A stretch of 64,000 nucleotides of DNA from Rhodococcus spongiicola (GTDB lineage Bacteria; Actinomycetota; Actinomycetes; Mycobacteriales; Mycobacteriaceae): contig NZ_RKLN01000003.1 in assembly GCF_004011835.1 (NCBI RefSeq), forward strand, positions 372,001-436,000, in the 5' to 3' direction. This document shows, piece by piece, positions 46,895-58,157 of the stretch. The translations under genes were made by a program, and so were the position numbers. Below the pieces are notes generated by a model. It saw only the letters and a program-made list of their open reading frames with translations. It was not told the DNA's origin and made no database searches. How positions within the stretch are numbered: the first letter of the stretch is position 1; each line of letters starts with the position of its first letter.

Positions 46895-47752
46895 GTGCCG
46901 AGCAATCAGCAGCGCCGGGAGGCGGCGAAACGGAAGCTGGAACGCCAGCTCGAACGGCGCGCCGCACGCGCACGCAAGCGCAAGCAGTTGGCGATCGTCG
47001 GGTCCATCGTCGGCGTCATCGTCGTCGTCGCGGTCGGAGCGGTCGTCGTGGTGCTCTCGGAACAGGACAAGGGGGGTGCGACCGAGAACCCCGGCGAGAC
47101 GCCGACTGCCGCCGCGCTTCCCACTGCCCGCGCCGAGGCACTGCCGAACCTCGTCAACTGCACATACACGACGACCGGTGACGCCGCCAAGCCGAACACG
47201 CCGCCTCGCAGCGAAGGCATCGACACCACCGTCACCACCGTCAGCGCGAGCATGGAGACCTCGCAGGGCAATATCGGACTGACCCTCGACAACGCCGAAT
47301 CGCCTTGCACCGTGAACAGCTTCGTGAGCCTCGCGCAGCAGGGGTACTTCGACGACACCGAGTGCCATCGACTCACCACCAATGATTCCCTGAAGGTTCT
47401 GCAGTGCGGTGACCCCACCGGATCCGGCATGGGCGGACCGGGTTACCAGTTTGCCAACGAGTTCCCCACCGACCAGTACGCCGTCGACGACCCCAACGTA
47501 CAGATGCCCGCGACGTACCCTCGGGGCACGGTCGCGATGGCCAACGCCGGTCCGAACACCAACGGCAGCCAGTTCTTCCTCGTCTACGGTGATTCGACGC
47601 TGCCTCCGCAGTACACGGTGTTCGGCACCGTCGACGAGACCGGACTCGCGACGCTCGACAAGATCGCGGCTGCCGGAGACGATGGATCGAATTCGACCGG
47701 GGACGGCAAGCCCAACTTGCCCGTCGAGATCACGAGCGTGAGGCTGGACTGA
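46895..47752 (+). CDS. Membrane-anchored cyclophilin-type peptidyl-prolyl isomerase
   Basis: A 285-residue protein: a highly basic coiled N-terminus (QQRREAAKRKLERQLERRAARARKRK), one membrane helix (about 32-54), a Thr/Pro/Ala-rich spacer, then an extracytoplasmic cyclophilin domain with VNSFVSLAQQGYFDDTECHRL, GGPGYQFANEF, MANAGPNTNGSQFFLVY and YTVFGTV. The Arg, Gln and Phe of the active site are kept; the usual Trp/His near the end are not obvious. Four cysteines (NCTY, SPCTVN, ECHR, QCGD) are shared with the next gene product. GTG at 46895 after GGGAGGACG. Confidence 0.9.
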   Translation: MPSNQQRREAAKRKLERQLERRAARARKRKQLAIVGSIVGVIVVVAVGAVVVVLSEQDKGGATENPGETPTAAALPTARAEALPNLVNCTYTTTGDAAKPNTPPRSEGIDTTVTTVSASMETSQGNIGLTLDNAESPCTVNSFVSLAQQGYFDDTECHRLTTNDSLKVLQCGDPTGSGMGGPGYQFANEFPTDQYAVDDPNVQMPATYPRGTVAMANAGPNTNGSQFFLVYGDSTLPPQYTVFGTVDETGLATLDKIAAAGDDGSNSTGDGKPNLPVEITSVRLD

Positions 47753-48549
47753 TGAAGCGCACAGCACTCGTGGCGGCCGGACTCGGCGTCGCCCTCGCAC
47801 TGACCGCCTGCTCGAACGACAACGCCGACTCGTCCGAGGCTGCGAGTTCGCCGACCACGTCGAGCATGTGGACGACCCCCGCCGCACCGTCGGTCGACAT
47901 GTCCCGGTTCGGCTCGCTGCCCGCCGTACCGACGCCGACCGTGCCGTCGGTCGATTGCAGCTACGACACCGCTGCAGGCCCGCCCGCGAAGCCGGTTCAG
48001 CCGCCGAACAGCGGCGGGATCTCCGACGAGGGCACCATCGACATTGCCCTCACCACGAACGAGGGCCCGATCGGGCTGACGCTCGACCGCGCGGCCGCCC
48101 CCTGCACCGTCAACAGTTTCGTCAGCCTCTCCGAGCAGGGATACTTCGACGACACGCCCTGCCACCGCCTGTCCACCGACCCTGGACTGCAAATCCTCCA
48201 GTGCGGGGACCCGTCCGGCACGGGTACCGGCGGACCCGGATACGCCTACGCCAACGAGTATCCGACCAACCTCTACTCGCCGACGGACCCGGCTGCCCAG
48301 CAACCGCTGGTGTACCCACGCGGCACGATCGCGATGGCCAACGCCGGGCCGAACACCAACGGCAGCCAGTTCTTCCTCGTCTACGCCGATTCCCTGCTGC
48401 CGCCCCAGTACACGGTATTCGGCACGATCTCCGAGGAGGGCCTGGCCACGATCGAGAAGATCGCAGAGGCCGGCGACGACGGCTCGATGGCCGCCGGCGG
48501 CGGCGCGCCCAATACGCCGGTGACCATCGAGACCGCGGCCGTCGGCTGA
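47752..48549 (+). CDS. Lipoprotein cyclophilin-type peptidyl-prolyl isomerase
   Basis: A 265-residue paralogue of the preceding product, but lipid-anchored: signal peptide with lipobox LTAC (Cys20), a Ser/Thr/Pro-rich spacer, then a cyclophilin domain with the same blocks (PCTVNSFVSLSEQGYFDDTPCHRL, GGPGYAYANEY, MANAGPNTNGSQFFLVY). The four cysteines of the first paralogue are conserved. Its ATG overlaps the upstream stop (TGATG), so the two are co-translated. A terminator hairpin follows. Confidence 0.92.
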   Translation: MKRTALVAAGLGVALALTACSNDNADSSEAASSPTTSSMWTTPAAPSVDMSRFGSLPAVPTPTVPSVDCSYDTAAGPPAKPVQPPNSGGISDEGTIDIALTTNEGPIGLTLDRAAAPCTVNSFVSLSEQGYFDDTPCHRLSTDPGLQILQCGDPSGTGTGGPGYAYANEYPTNLYSPTDPAAQQPLVYPRGTIAMANAGPNTNGSQFFLVYADSLLPPQYTVFGTISEEGLATIEKIAEAGDDGSMAAGGGAPNTPVTIETAAVG

Positions 48550-48568
48550 CCCAAGGTCCCTCCGAAGC

Positions 48569-48601
48569 GGTCCCTCGTACGCTCTCCGCGTTCGAGGGAC
48601 C
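48569..48601 (+). terminator. Terminator after the cyclophilin pair
   Basis: Perfect 9-bp arms ggtccctcg (48569-48577) and cgagggacc (48593-48601) with a 15-base loop, 20 bases after the stop codon. GC-rich stem without a strong T-run. Confidence 0.7.
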
Positions 48602-48617
48602 CCTTCAGCCGTGCCAG

Positions 48618-48673
48618 GGACATCGGCGGAAGGACATCAGCGAAAGGGCACCGACGAAAGGGCACGGGCGACA
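48618..48673. repeat. 14-bp x4 imperfect tandem repeat upstream of the NYN gene
   Basis: Four 14-base units from 48618: ggacatcggcggaa, ggacatcagcgaaa, gggcaccgacgaaa, gggcacgggcgaca. The units drift gradually. They sit between the cyclophilin terminator and the NYN-domain gene, where that gene's promoter is expected. Confidence 0.75.
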
Positions 48674-48736
48674 ACGAATCCCCGCATTGATCAAGGCATC
48701 CCCGAAGCTGCGGGTCGCGCATGCCATAGTGACTGG

Positions 48737-49744
<1,008 letters not shown>

Positions 49745-49790
49745 GCCACGCCAACTCGATCAACGAGTAGCGACCGTACCCTGCCTGGGC

Positions 49791-52142
49791 TCAGGCCGCG
49801 GACGTGACGCGATAGACGTCGTAGACGCCCTCGACGTTGCGCACGACGTTGAGCACGTGACCGAGGTGCTTCGGATCGCCCATCTCGAACGTGAATTTGC
49901 TGATCGCGACGCGGTCACCCGACGTGGTCACCGAGGCCGACAGGATGTTCACCCTCTCGTCCGCGAGCGCCTTCGTCACGTCCGAGAGCAGACGGTGCCG
50001 GTCGAGGGCCTCGATCTGGATCGCCACGAGGAACAGCGACGACGGGGACGGCGCCCACTCGACGTCGATGATCCGCTCCGACTGCTGCCGAAGTGAGGTC
50101 GCGTTGGTGCAGTCCGTGCGGTGCACGCTCACCGCACCACCACGAGTCACGAAGCCCATGATCTCGTCGCCGGGAACCGGCGTACAACACTTCGCGAGTT
50201 TGGCGACCGTCCCGGGTGCGCCGGGCACCAGAACGCCCACATCACCCGTGGCGGGGCGGCTGGTGGGAATGGTCGACGGCGTGGACCGCTCGGCCAGTTC
50301 CTCCTCGACCGCACCGACGCCCCCGAGGTGCGCAACCAGACGCTGCACCACGTGCTGGGCCGATGTGTTGTGCTCGCCCACCGCCGTGTACAGCGCCGAC
50401 ACGTCTGCGTACCGCAACTCGTGCGCGATCGCCGACATCGACTCGGCATTCATCAAGCGCTGCAACGGAAGTCCGCCGCGACGGACCTCCTTTGCGATCG
50501 CGTCCTTACCGGCCTCGAGTGCCTCTTCGCGACGCTCCTTCGCAAACCACTGGCGGATCTTCGTCTTGGCCCGCGGCGACACCACGAACGACTGCCAGTC
50601 CCGGCTCGGCCCGGCGTTGGGGGCCTTGGACGTGAAGACCTCGACGACTTCACCGTTCTCGAGCGTGCGCTCGAGCGCGACGAGACGGCCGTTGACGCGT
50701 GCACCGATACAGCGATGCCCCACCTCGGTGTGGACGGCGTACGCGAAGTCGACCGGCGTCGACCCGGACGGCAGCGTGATCACGTCGCCCTTCGGGGTGA
50801 AGACGAAGATCTCCTTGACCGCGAGGTCGTAGCGCAGCGACTCGAGGAACTCTCCGGGGTCGGCTGCCTCGCGCTGCCAGTCGAGCAGCTGGCGCATCCA
50901 CGCCATGTCGTCGACCTCGGCGGCGTCTCCGGAGTGCCTTCCCTTGGTCTCCTTGTAGCGCCAGTGCGCGGCGATACCGAACTCCGCGGTGCGGTGCATG
51001 TCCCGCGTGCGAATCTGCACCTCGAGGGGCTTGCCCTCCGGTCCGATCACGGTGGTGTGCAGCGACTGATACACACCGAACCGCGGCTGTGCGATGTAGT
51101 CCTTGAACCGGCCCGCCATCGGCTGCCACAGCGAGTGCACGACACCCACCGCCGCGTAGCAGTCACGAATCTCTTCGCACAGGATCCGCACTCCGACCAG
51201 GTCGTGGATGTCGTCGAAATCGCGGCCCTTGACGATCATCTTCTGGTAGATCGACCAATAGTGCTTGGGCCGGCCCTCAACATTGGCGTTGATCCGCGAC
51301 GCCGACAGCATCGCGTTGATCTCCGCCCGCACCTTCGCCAAATAGGTATCGCGTGAGGGCGCCCGGTCCGCAACCAGCCGCACGATCTCCTCGTACTTCT
51401 TGGGATGCAGAATCGCGAACGACAGGTCTTCGAGCTCCCACTTGACGGTCGCCATACCGAGCCGATGCGCGAGCGGGGCGATCACTTCCAGTGTCTCGCG
51501 GGCCTTGCGAGCCTGCTTCTCGGGCGGCAGGAATCGCATGGTCCGCATGTTGTGCAGACGGTCCGCGACCTTGATCACCAGCACGCGCGGATCGCGAGCC
51601 ATCGCGATGATCATCTTGCGGATCGTCTCGCCCTCGGCGGCGGACCCGAGAACCACCTTGTCGAGCTTGGTGACACCGTCGACGAGGTGTGCGACCTCCT
51701 CGCCGAACTCCGCCGTCAACTCCTCGAGCGAGTAGCCGGTGTCCTCGACAGTGTCGTGCAGCAGCGCAGCCACCAAAGTTGTGGTGTCCATGCCCAGCTC
51801 GGCCAGAATGTTTGCTACCGCCAGCGGGTGGGTGATGTACGGGTCGCCCGACTTCCGGTACTGCATCGCGTGCCGCTGTTCGGCGACGTCGTATGCACGC
51901 TGCAGCAACGACAGGTCTGCCTTGGGGTACAGCTCCCGGTGCACCGCGACCAACGGTTCGAGCACCGGCCTGATCGGGGCGTTCCGCTGGCCGGTGATCC
52001 GGCGGGCGAGGCGGGCCCGGACACGACGCGACGTCGACGCTGACGCCGGCTTGTCGGCGGGAGACGTCGCGCCGGTACTCACCACACTCTTGCTCTGGGA
52101 CCGGTCCAGATCGTTCTGGGGCCCATCAAGATGCTGCGTCAT
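49791..52142 (-). CDS. rel: Bifunctional (p)ppGpp synthetase/hydrolase Rel
   Basis: Makes and degrades the stringent-response alarmone. The 783-residue protein has the HD hydrolase domain ([10 protein letters not shown], about 127-134; [11 protein letters not shown]), and the synthetase domain with RFKD (345-348) and [10 protein letters not shown]. RxKD, not ExDD, marks a bifunctional enzyme. TGS ([19 protein letters not shown]), a zinc-finger/helical part with [11 protein letters not shown], and a C-terminal ACT domain follow. The first 45 residues are unconserved. ATG at 52142 with GGAGGTGAC upstream. Follows apt in the sec-apt-rel order known from mycobacteria. Confidence 0.97.
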   Translation of the reverse strand: MTQHLDGPQNDLDRSQSKSVVSTGATSPADKPASASTSRRVRARLARRITGQRNAPIRPVLEPLVAVHRELYPKADLSLLQRAYDVAEQRHAMQYRKSGDPYITHPLAVANILAELGMDTTTLVAALLHDTVEDTGYSLEELTAEFGEEVAHLVDGVTKLDKVVLGSAAEGETIRKMIIAMARDPRVLVIKVADRLHNMRTMRFLPPEKQARKARETLEVIAPLAHRLGMATVKWELEDLSFAILHPKKYEEIVRLVADRAPSRDTYLAKVRAEINAMLSASRINANVEGRPKHYWSIYQKMIVKGRDFDDIHDLVGVRILCEEIRDCYAAVGVVHSLWQPMAGRFKDYIAQPRFGVYQSLHTTVIGPEGKPLEVQIRTRDMHRTAEFGIAAHWRYKETKGRHSGDAAEVDDMAWMRQLLDWQREAADPGEFLESLRYDLAVKEIFVFTPKGDVITLPSGSTPVDFAYAVHTEVGHRCIGARVNGRLVALERTLENGEVVEVFTSKAPNAGPSRDWQSFVVSPRAKTKIRQWFAKERREEALEAGKDAIAKEVRRGGLPLQRLMNAESMSAIAHELRYADVSALYTAVGEHNTSAQHVVQRLVAHLGGVGAVEEELAERSTPSTIPTSRPATGDVGVLVPGAPGTVAKLAKCCTPVPGDEIMGFVTRGGAVSVHRTDCTNATSLRQQSERIIDVEWAPSPSSLFLVAIQIEALDRHRLLSDVTKALADERVNILSASVTTSGDRVAISKFTFEMGDPKHLGHVLNVVRNVEGVYDVYRVTSAA

Positions 52143-52227
52143 GCCTGTGTCACCTCCTGCCCCGATGTTGCGGACGGTTACTCGGAACCCGGTAGTGCTG
52201 GTACACCAACAGGCACAACTGTAGTCC

Positions 52228-52794
52228 TCAGACCCGGATTAGCGACGTGACCGGGTATCGATCGAGGCGCGCCCGGCCACCGAGCTCCTCGATCTCGAGA
52301 ACGACGGCAACACCCACGACCTCCGCTCCCGCTCTGGTGAGCAGCTCAGCGGCCGCGAGCAGTGTGCCGCCGGTCGCGAGCACGTCGTCGATCACGAAGA
52401 CGCGTCGCCCGCGGAGATCTGGCGCATCACTCGGAATCTCGAGCGTCCCCGTGCCGTACTCGAGCAAGTAGCTCTGCGAGTGCACCGGAGGGGGCAGCTT
52501 GCCGGCCTTGCGAACGGCGAGCACCCCGCACCCGAGTTCCATCGCGACGCCGCCACCAAGGAGGAACCCGCGCGCATCGACGCCGGCCACGATCTCGGCA
52601 CCGACTCCGACCGCCGCCAGCCCCTCGATCACCGCACGAAAGCCGGGACCGTCCGCGAAGACGGGGGTGAGATCGGCGAAGCGGACACCCGGCGTCGGAA
52701 AGTCGTCGCACCACCGGGTCAGCCGGGACACCGCCCCCTCGGCCTGCTCGAGCGCGTCGCCGCGTGTGGGGTTCGCGTCTTCGGGGGCATCCAT
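52228..52794 (-). CDS. apt: Adenine phosphoribosyltransferase
   Basis: Salvages adenine to AMP with PRPP. The 188-residue product has [52 protein letters not shown] and the PRPP loop [20 protein letters not shown] at 52794 is chosen; a GTG four codons earlier overlaps the upstream stop. It lies between the peptide-binding lipoprotein and rel. Confidence 0.93.
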   Translation of the reverse strand: MDAPEDANPTRGDALEQAEGAVSRLTRWCDDFPTPGVRFADLTPVFADGPGFRAVIEGLAAVGVGAEIVAGVDARGFLLGGGVAMELGCGVLAVRKAGKLPPPVHSQSYLLEYGTGTLEIPSDAPDLRGRRVFVIDDVLATGGTLLAAAELLTRAGAEVVGVAVVLEIEELGGRARLDRYPVTSLIRV

Positions 52795-52802
52795 CGGAGA
52801 AA

Positions 52803-54542
52803 TCACCTGAGAAGTATCCACTTGTCCATGTTCCAGCCCGCACCGGACCTCGTCGGATTGGGCACCACCGCGTTCGTCCCCTTCGAATACGCGGTGGTCC
52901 GAGGCTGGTCGAACAGCGGTATCGTCGGCATCTCGTTCCACAGGATCGCCTCGGCCTCGCCCAACAACGACATCCGGGCCGCGAGCGACCCGTCGACCGC
53001 GAGCTGGTCGACGATCTGGTCGAACCGTTGGTGCGAGAAACCACCGAAGTTGTCACCGTTGCCGGACCGCAGTGCGAACGACGCGTCGGTTGGCACACTC
53101 GAGCCGCCTGCCCCCGAAACGGAGGCCGTGCCGGCAAGTACGGCATCGGCCTGACCGGCGCCGAGGGCGCTCGGCCGGAATTCCGGTGAAGCGACATCCA
53201 CGACGTTGATGCCCGCACCCGCACACGATGCCGCGATCTCGCGGACCGTCTGAGCGCGCCGCTCGTCGGGACCGAGGTAGCCGATGCGCACCGTCAGGTT
53301 CGGCTGCTCGATCGACTCCCGGGCCGCTTCTGCCCCGGGAATATCCGGGTCGGTGTAGATGCCGCCCTCGGCCGCGACCGCCGACTGGTAGAACATCGTG
53401 TCGGGCGCGGTGATCCGGGAGTCGACGACGCCCGAGCCCAGGCCGCCCGTCACCTCGAAGCCGGGATGTCCGAACTCGTCGTACAGCTGCTGTCGGGGCA
53501 GGCACAAGGCGAACGCCCGACGCGCTTCGACGGCACCGAACGTCCCATGGTTCGCGAGCACGAGTTGCTCGACGTTGCGCGAAGGCTCATCAACGACATC
53601 GAACCTATCGCCCAGGTCCAGGCCGGCGATCGAACCTGCACCGACGTCGACGACGTCGATATCACCGTCATCGATGCGTGCTTGCACGTCCGAGCCCTTG
53701 GGCCACACCACGATCCTGGACGTCGAGGGCTTGTTCCCCCACCAGCGCTCGTTTTCGACCAGCACCAGCCCGCCGTCCTCGGTGTACGAGTCGATCCGGT
53801 ACGGGCCAGACGACGGCAGTTTCGTCAGGTCCAGCTCGCCTGGGACGAGCCGCCAGCCGGTATTCCAGAAGTCCGCGATTCGTCCCACCGCGTCGTTGTC
53901 ACCCGAGACGATCGCGCCGACCACGTTCGGCAAGCCTGCCGCCTGTGCGGCGACGTGGGCTGGCATCAGGTCGGTGGCACCGAACAACGAGCGCCAGTCG
54001 AGGAAGGACCGGCCCGGTTTGAACACCACCGTCGCATCCTTGGCACCCGGCTCGCAGTCGACGCGGTCGATATCCGCATAGCCGGCCCGGGTCGCGGCGT
54101 CGAACATCGGCACAGGCCCGTTCTCCGTCGGCCACGTGAAGCGCCCGCTGCCGGCCGCCCAGGCGAGGACCAGGTCGTCGCACACGACGGGAACACCGTC
54201 GGAGTACACCGACGCCGGGTTCAGCCGGTACTCGACGGTGAGTGCGTCGCCTGGGACGACGCTGGCGGAACCGAAATCGGTGTCCGTCAAGGGTGTCCCG
54301 GACGGGCCGATGTAGTTCATCCCAGTCAGTACCCGACCGAAGGCCGCAGCCGCGCCGGTTGCTGCCCCCTCCGTTGTGTTGGCGTTGTAGGTCGTGACGA
54401 CGTTGTCGATCGCGTACCCGAGGGACGGCACCTGGTTGGCGGATCCGGCGCAGGCTACGGCGCCCGCCCCCACCGCAGCCGCGACAGTCATGGCACCGAT
54501 CGCCTTGGCCACGCGGCGACCGGATCGGCGTGGGGTATTCAT
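52803..54542 (-). CDS. Solute-binding lipoprotein of peptide/nickel ABC type (SBP family 5)
   Basis: A 579-residue exported lipoprotein: basic N-terminus, hydrophobic core and lipobox VAC (Cys31). An SBP_bac_5 domain follows (RVLTGMNYIGPSG, VEYRLNPASVYSDGVPV, PYRIDSYTEDGGLVLVENERWWG, EARRAFALCLPRQQLYDEFG, LWNEMPTIPLFDQPRTTAYS). No permease or ATPase genes are adjacent; it sits between secF and apt, as Rv2585c does. Its ligand and transporter partner are unknown. ATG at 54542, 17 bases from secF. Confidence 0.9.
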   Translation of the reverse strand: MNTPRRSGRRVAKAIGAMTVAAAVGAGAVACAGSANQVPSLGYAIDNVVTTYNANTTEGAATGAAAAFGRVLTGMNYIGPSGTPLTDTDFGSASVVPGDALTVEYRLNPASVYSDGVPVVCDDLVLAWAAGSGRFTWPTENGPVPMFDAATRAGYADIDRVDCEPGAKDATVVFKPGRSFLDWRSLFGATDLMPAHVAAQAAGLPNVVGAIVSGDNDAVGRIADFWNTGWRLVPGELDLTKLPSSGPYRIDSYTEDGGLVLVENERWWGNKPSTSRIVVWPKGSDVQARIDDGDIDVVDVGAGSIAGLDLGDRFDVVDEPSRNVEQLVLANHGTFGAVEARRAFALCLPRQQLYDEFGHPGFEVTGGLGSGVVDSRITAPDTMFYQSAVAAEGGIYTDPDIPGAEAARESIEQPNLTVRIGYLGPDERRAQTVREIAASCAGAGINVVDVASPEFRPSALGAGQADAVLAGTASVSGAGGSSVPTDASFALRSGNGDNFGGFSHQRFDQIVDQLAVDGSLAARMSLLGEAEAILWNEMPTIPLFDQPRTTAYSKGTNAVVPNPTRSGAGWNMDKWILLR

Positions 54543-54558
54543 TCGTTCAGCGCCTCTT

Positions 54559-55764
54559 TCAGTGCCTCTTCTTGCTGCGCTTCCCCACCGGCCGCTTCCC
54601 CACCGGCTGAGCCCCCGGCCGCGGCGCCGAGCCGGCGGCCGCGCGAACGCGCGGCGCCGGGCGCCCGGCTGCGGCGTGCTGAGTGCCGGCCGCAGCATCG
54701 GCCCGCTTGGCGAGGACCTTCTTGGTGTGTGCCGCCACCGGGCCCCACCGCTCCTTGATCGAGACCAGCAGCGGCGTTGCGAAGAAGATCGACGAGTAGG
54801 CGCCGACGACGATGCCGACGAGCAGTACCAGCGCAAGATCCTTGAGGGTGCCGACGCCGAGCAGCCACACCGCGACCACCATCAGACCCACGACGGGCAG
54901 GACCGAGATGACGGTGGTGTTGATCGAACGCATCAACGTCTGGTTCACCGCGAGGTTGGCCTGCTCGGCGAAGGTACGCCGGTTCAGGTGCAGGATTCCA
55001 CGCGTGTTCTCCTCGACCTTGTCGAACACGACGACCGTGTCGTACAGCGAGAAACCGAGGATCGTGAGAAGGCCGATCACCGTTGCCGGAGTGACCTCGA
55101 ATCCGATCAGCGAGTACACACCGGCCGTGACGAGGATGTCGAAGAACAGCGCGCAGATTGCTGCTATCGCCATGTCACGCTCGAACCGGATCGCGATATA
55201 GATGCTCACGATCACCAGGAACACCACAAGTGCGATGAGTGCCTTCTCGGTGATCTGACCACCCCACGTCTCGCTGACATCGGCGACGCTGATGGCGTTC
55301 CTGGACACGTCACCGTCGGTGTTCTGCGGCTGGAAGGCGTCGAACAGCGCGTCCTGCAGTGCGGCGACCTGCCCGGCGTCGAGCGCTTCGGAACGGATCT
55401 CGATGGACGAACCCGATCCGGAGCCGACCGTCTGCACCGATACCGGACTCTCGCCGAGGGTGTCGGAGTACACCCTCTCGACCTGCGTGGTGCTCACGTC
55501 CGCTGGAGTCGGGAACTGAACTCGGGTACCGCCCTCGAACTCGATGCCGAGCGTGAAGCCCCGCACAAGGATGCTCAGCAGCGACAGCGCGACGATCGAA
55601 CCGGTCAGCAAGTAGTAGAACCTGCGTCGGCCGACGACCTCGAAGCCCCCGGTTCCGGTGTACAGGCGCTGCAGCCAGCTGTGGTGCGGCAGCGCCGTTC
55701 GGTCTTCGCCGACTTCGGTGACGGCCTCTGCCTGGGTCACCGCGGAGGTGTTCGACTCACTCAT
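54559..55764 (-). CDS. secF: Protein translocase subunit SecF
   Basis: With SecD, uses the proton gradient to aid Sec-dependent export. The product of about 401 residues has six membrane helices around a periplasmic loop, with GIEFEGGTRVQF, VTPATVIGLLTILGFSLYDTVVVFDKVEENTR and RSINTTVISVLPV. The C-terminus adds a long Ala/Pro/Arg/Lys-rich cytosolic tail ending KRSKKRH. Two ATGs compete: 55764 has ideal spacing to GAGGAGG; 55770 overlaps the secD stop. Confidence 0.95.
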   Translation of the reverse strand: MSESNTSAVTQAEAVTEVGEDRTALPHHSWLQRLYTGTGGFEVVGRRRFYYLLTGSIVALSLLSILVRGFTLGIEFEGGTRVQFPTPADVSTTQVERVYSDTLGESPVSVQTVGSGSGSSIEIRSEALDAGQVAALQDALFDAFQPQNTDGDVSRNAISVADVSETWGGQITEKALIALVVFLVIVSIYIAIRFERDMAIAAICALFFDILVTAGVYSLIGFEVTPATVIGLLTILGFSLYDTVVVFDKVEENTRGILHLNRRTFAEQANLAVNQTLMRSINTTVISVLPVVGLMVVAVWLLGVGTLKDLALVLLVGIVVGAYSSIFFATPLLVSIKERWGPVAAHTKKVLAKRADAAAGTQHAAAGRPAPRVRAAAGSAPRPGAQPVGKRPVGKRSKKRH

Positions 55765-55766
55765 GC

Positions 55767-57482
55767 TCATGCCTCCTCGGAGACCGCTGCGGCGGCCATC
55801 TTGCGTTCGCGGGCGACCTCCTGGACCGCGCCGAGTCCGTTGACGCTCGGCTTGGACCAGAACCGGGACTTCGATGCCATGTACACCAGCGGCCAAGTCA
55901 CCAGGAACACGACGACCACATCGAGGATCGTCGTCAGTCCCAGCGTGAAGGCGAAGCCCCGGACCTGCCCGATCGCCAGCGTGTACAGCACGGCGGCCGC
56001 GATGAAGCTGACGGCGTTGCCGGAGAGGATCGTGCGACGGGCGCGGGCCCAGCCACGGGGAATGGCCGAGCGGAAGCTGCGGCCTTCACGCATCTCGTCC
56101 TTGATCCGTTCGAAGAACACGACGAACGAGTCCGCCGTCATGCCGATACCGATGATCAGACCGGCGATGCCGGCGAGATCGAGGGTGAAGCCGATGTAGC
56201 GCCCGAGCAGAACCAGAATCGCGTAAACGACGAGGCCTGAACTGAGCAGCGACAAGGCGGTGAGAAGACCCAGCATGCGGTAGTAGATCAGGCAGTAAAT
56301 GAGAACCAGAACGAGGCCGACGGCACCCGCGATCAGGCCGGCCTCGAGCGACGCCAGGCCGAGAGTTGCCGAGACGGTCTCGGCCTCCGACGCCTGGAAC
56401 GACAACGGCAGCGAACCGTACTTGAGGGTGTTCGCGAGTTCCTGAGCCTGGCTCTGCGAGAACTGGCCGGTGATGGAGGTCGCACTGCCCACGGGAGTCG
56501 CGCCCTGCACGACGGGTGCGCTCACGACCTTGGAGTCGAGAGTGAAGGCAGCCTGGTTGCCGATGTTCGTCGAGGTGAACTGCGCCCAGGTGGAGCTGCC
56601 GTCGGACTTGAAGCTCAGGCTCACCTCGTAGCGGGACTGTTGGGTGTTGAAGTAGGAGCTCGCATCCGAGATCTCCTGGCCGTCGATGATGCTCGGGCCG
56701 AGCAAATAGACCCCGGTGCCATCGGTCGAGCAAGCCACGAGCGGCAGGTTCGGGTCGTCGTTACCCTGCAGCGGATCTGGAGCAGAGCAGTCGAGGGTCG
56801 CCATCGTCTGCTGCTGGACTGCGGGGTCCTCGCTCTGCCTGGTTTCCTTGGCCTTCGCGATCTCGGCGGCCGCGGCCTCAGGAGATCCGGGCACCGGCGC
56901 CTCGGACGGCTCTGCCGCTGGCGCCTCGGACGGCTCTGCCGCTGGCGCCTCGGACGGCTGTGCCGGAGCAGGTGTGGGAGCCGGGGGATTCTGCGCCGGG
57001 AAGGGGCGCTGCTGCGGTGCGGGAGTCGCCTCGGGCTCGGACGGGACCGGAGCCTGCGTCGCGGGATTCTGCACCGGCGCCTGCTGGGCCCCCGGAGCAG
57101 CCGCTGCTTGCGAACCGAGGACGGGCCGGATGTAGAGCCGCGCCGTCTGCCCCAATGACCGTGCCTGCGAGCTGTCTTCACCCGGAACCGTGATCACGAG
57201 GTTGTCACCGTCGACCACGACCTCCGAACCGGATACGCCGAGCCCGTTGACGCGGGACTCGATGATCTGCTGGGCCTGACGGAGGCTGTCCTGGCTCGGC
57301 GTACTGCCGTCCGGCGTGCGAGCCGTGAGGGTGACGCGAGTCCCACCCTGCAGATCGATCCCCAGTTCCGGGGTCGGGGACTTGTCGCCGGTGAAGAAGA
57401 CCAGCGCATACAGCGTCGCGACGATCACCGCGAATACGGTGAGCGAGCGCACTGGGTGCACCGATCCTGTCGAAGGTGCCAC
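55767..57482 (-). CDS. secD: Protein translocase subunit SecD with Pro/Glu/Ala-rich insertion
   Basis: Partner of SecF. The 571-residue product has the first membrane helix, the D1 motif [12 protein letters not shown], the SecD loop and the C-terminal bundle with [31 protein letters not shown]. Between the two halves of the periplasmic region (about residues 125-220) is an insertion rich in Ala/Pro/Gln/Glu with PSEAPAAE repeats, longer than in most SecD proteins. The GTG at 57482 gives [17 protein letters not shown]. Follows yajC after about 150 bases. Confidence 0.95.
   Translation of the reverse strand: MAPSTGSVHPVRSLTVFAVIVATLYALVFFTGDKSPTPELGIDLQGGTRVTLTARTPDGSTPSQDSLRQAQQIIESRVNGLGVSGSEVVVDGDNLVITVPGEDSSQARSLGQTARLYIRPVLGSQAAAAPGAQQAPVQNPATQAPVPSEPEATPAPQQRPFPAQNPPAPTPAPAQPSEAPAAEPSEAPAAEPSEAPVPGSPEAAAAEIAKAKETRQSEDPAVQQQTMATLDCSAPDPLQGNDDPNLPLVACSTDGTGVYLLGPSIIDGQEISDASSYFNTQQSRYEVSLSFKSDGSSTWAQFTSTNIGNQAAFTLDSKVVSAPVVQGATPVGSATSITGQFSQSQAQELANTLKYGSLPLSFQASEAETVSATLGLASLEAGLIAGAVGLVLVLIYCLIYYRMLGLLTALSLLSSGLVVYAILVLLGRYIGFTLDLAGIAGLIIGIGMTADSFVVFFERIKDEMREGRSFRSAIPRGWARARRTILSGNAVSFIAAAVLYTLAIGQVRGFAFTLGLTTILDVVVVFLVTWPLVYMASKSRFWSKPSVNGLGAVQEVARERKMAAAAVSEEA
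56896..56966 (-). repeat. 24-bp x3 tandem repeat in secD
   Basis: Two identical 24-base units followed by a nearly identical third encode the repeated PSEAPAAE of the SecD periplasmic insertion, in frame. Confidence 0.9.
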
Positions 57483-57630
57483 GGTTTGTCTGTCTCCTCG
57501 ATACGTGCGGTTCGGATGGTGACGCAAAAGGGTGATGACGCAGAAGGGTGGTGGCGCTCGAACCAGCCAGGCGCGAACGCGCCCTCGTCGAGACAGGTTC
57601 GGCGACCTGCCGACGAGGGCGACTACCGCA

Positions 57631-57960
57631 CTACTCTCCGTTCAGACGACGCTGCGTTTCGTCCGGCGTCTCGTCGATGTAGTCGTCATCGGCGTCGTCG
57701 GCCGTGTCATCGACGAGATGCTCACGGACGATCATGCGCGTCCACGTGGTGACCACACCAGGCGCGATCTCGAGATCGACGGTCCCGTCGTCGAGACCCA
57801 CAACGGTGGCGTGCAGGCCTGCAGTCGTCATCACGCGGTCACCGACCTGCAGGGAGTCCTGAAGTTCGGCGGTCTTCTGCATCTCCTTCTTCTGGCGGCG
57901 GATGCCGAGGAACATCGGCACCAGCAGGGCAAGGATGAGAAGGGGAAAGAGCAATTCCAT
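57631..57960 (-). CDS. yajC: Sec translocon accessory subunit YajC
   Basis: Small inner-membrane partner of SecDF. The 109-residue product has one N-terminal helix (about residues 2-19), then [47 protein letters not shown], the YajC signature, and an acidic tail. ATG at 57960 ([15 protein letters not shown]) fits the family. It stands between ruvB and secD. Confidence 0.95.
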   Translation of the reverse strand: MELLFPLLILALLVPMFLGIRRQKKEMQKTAELQDSLQVGDRVMTTAGLHATVVGLDDGTVDLEIAPGVVTTWTRMIVREHLVDDTADDADDDYIDETPDETQRRLNGE

Positions 57961-58091
57961 CTGGAAGTCAGTCCTCGGTTTCGTCACATAGGGCGTTACA
58001 CACAACTACGAGCACGGCCCGGGGCGGTACCGTGCTCCTCCCAGTGTGCCACCTGGAGCCCACTGGAAAGGAAGATAGTCAACGATCCCAT

Positions 58092-58125
58092 TTCGCTCAT
58101 ATCGAACATTCGCTCATATCGAACA
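58092..58125. repeat. 17-bp x2 exact tandem repeat between ruvB and yajC
   Basis: ttcgctcatatcgaaca occurs at 58092-58108 and again at 58109-58125 without a spacer, 33 bases after the ruvB stop. Each copy contains the half-site tcgaac of mycobacterial LexA boxes but no matching second half, so I do not call an operator. Confidence 0.9.
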
Positions 58126-58157
58126 CGGCCAGAACGCGCTCGTCCAGCGGCGGGGCC

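Noticed and set aside
58092-58125. LexA box between ruvB and yajC
   Set aside because: Only the half-site tcgaac is present in each copy; the second half does not match.
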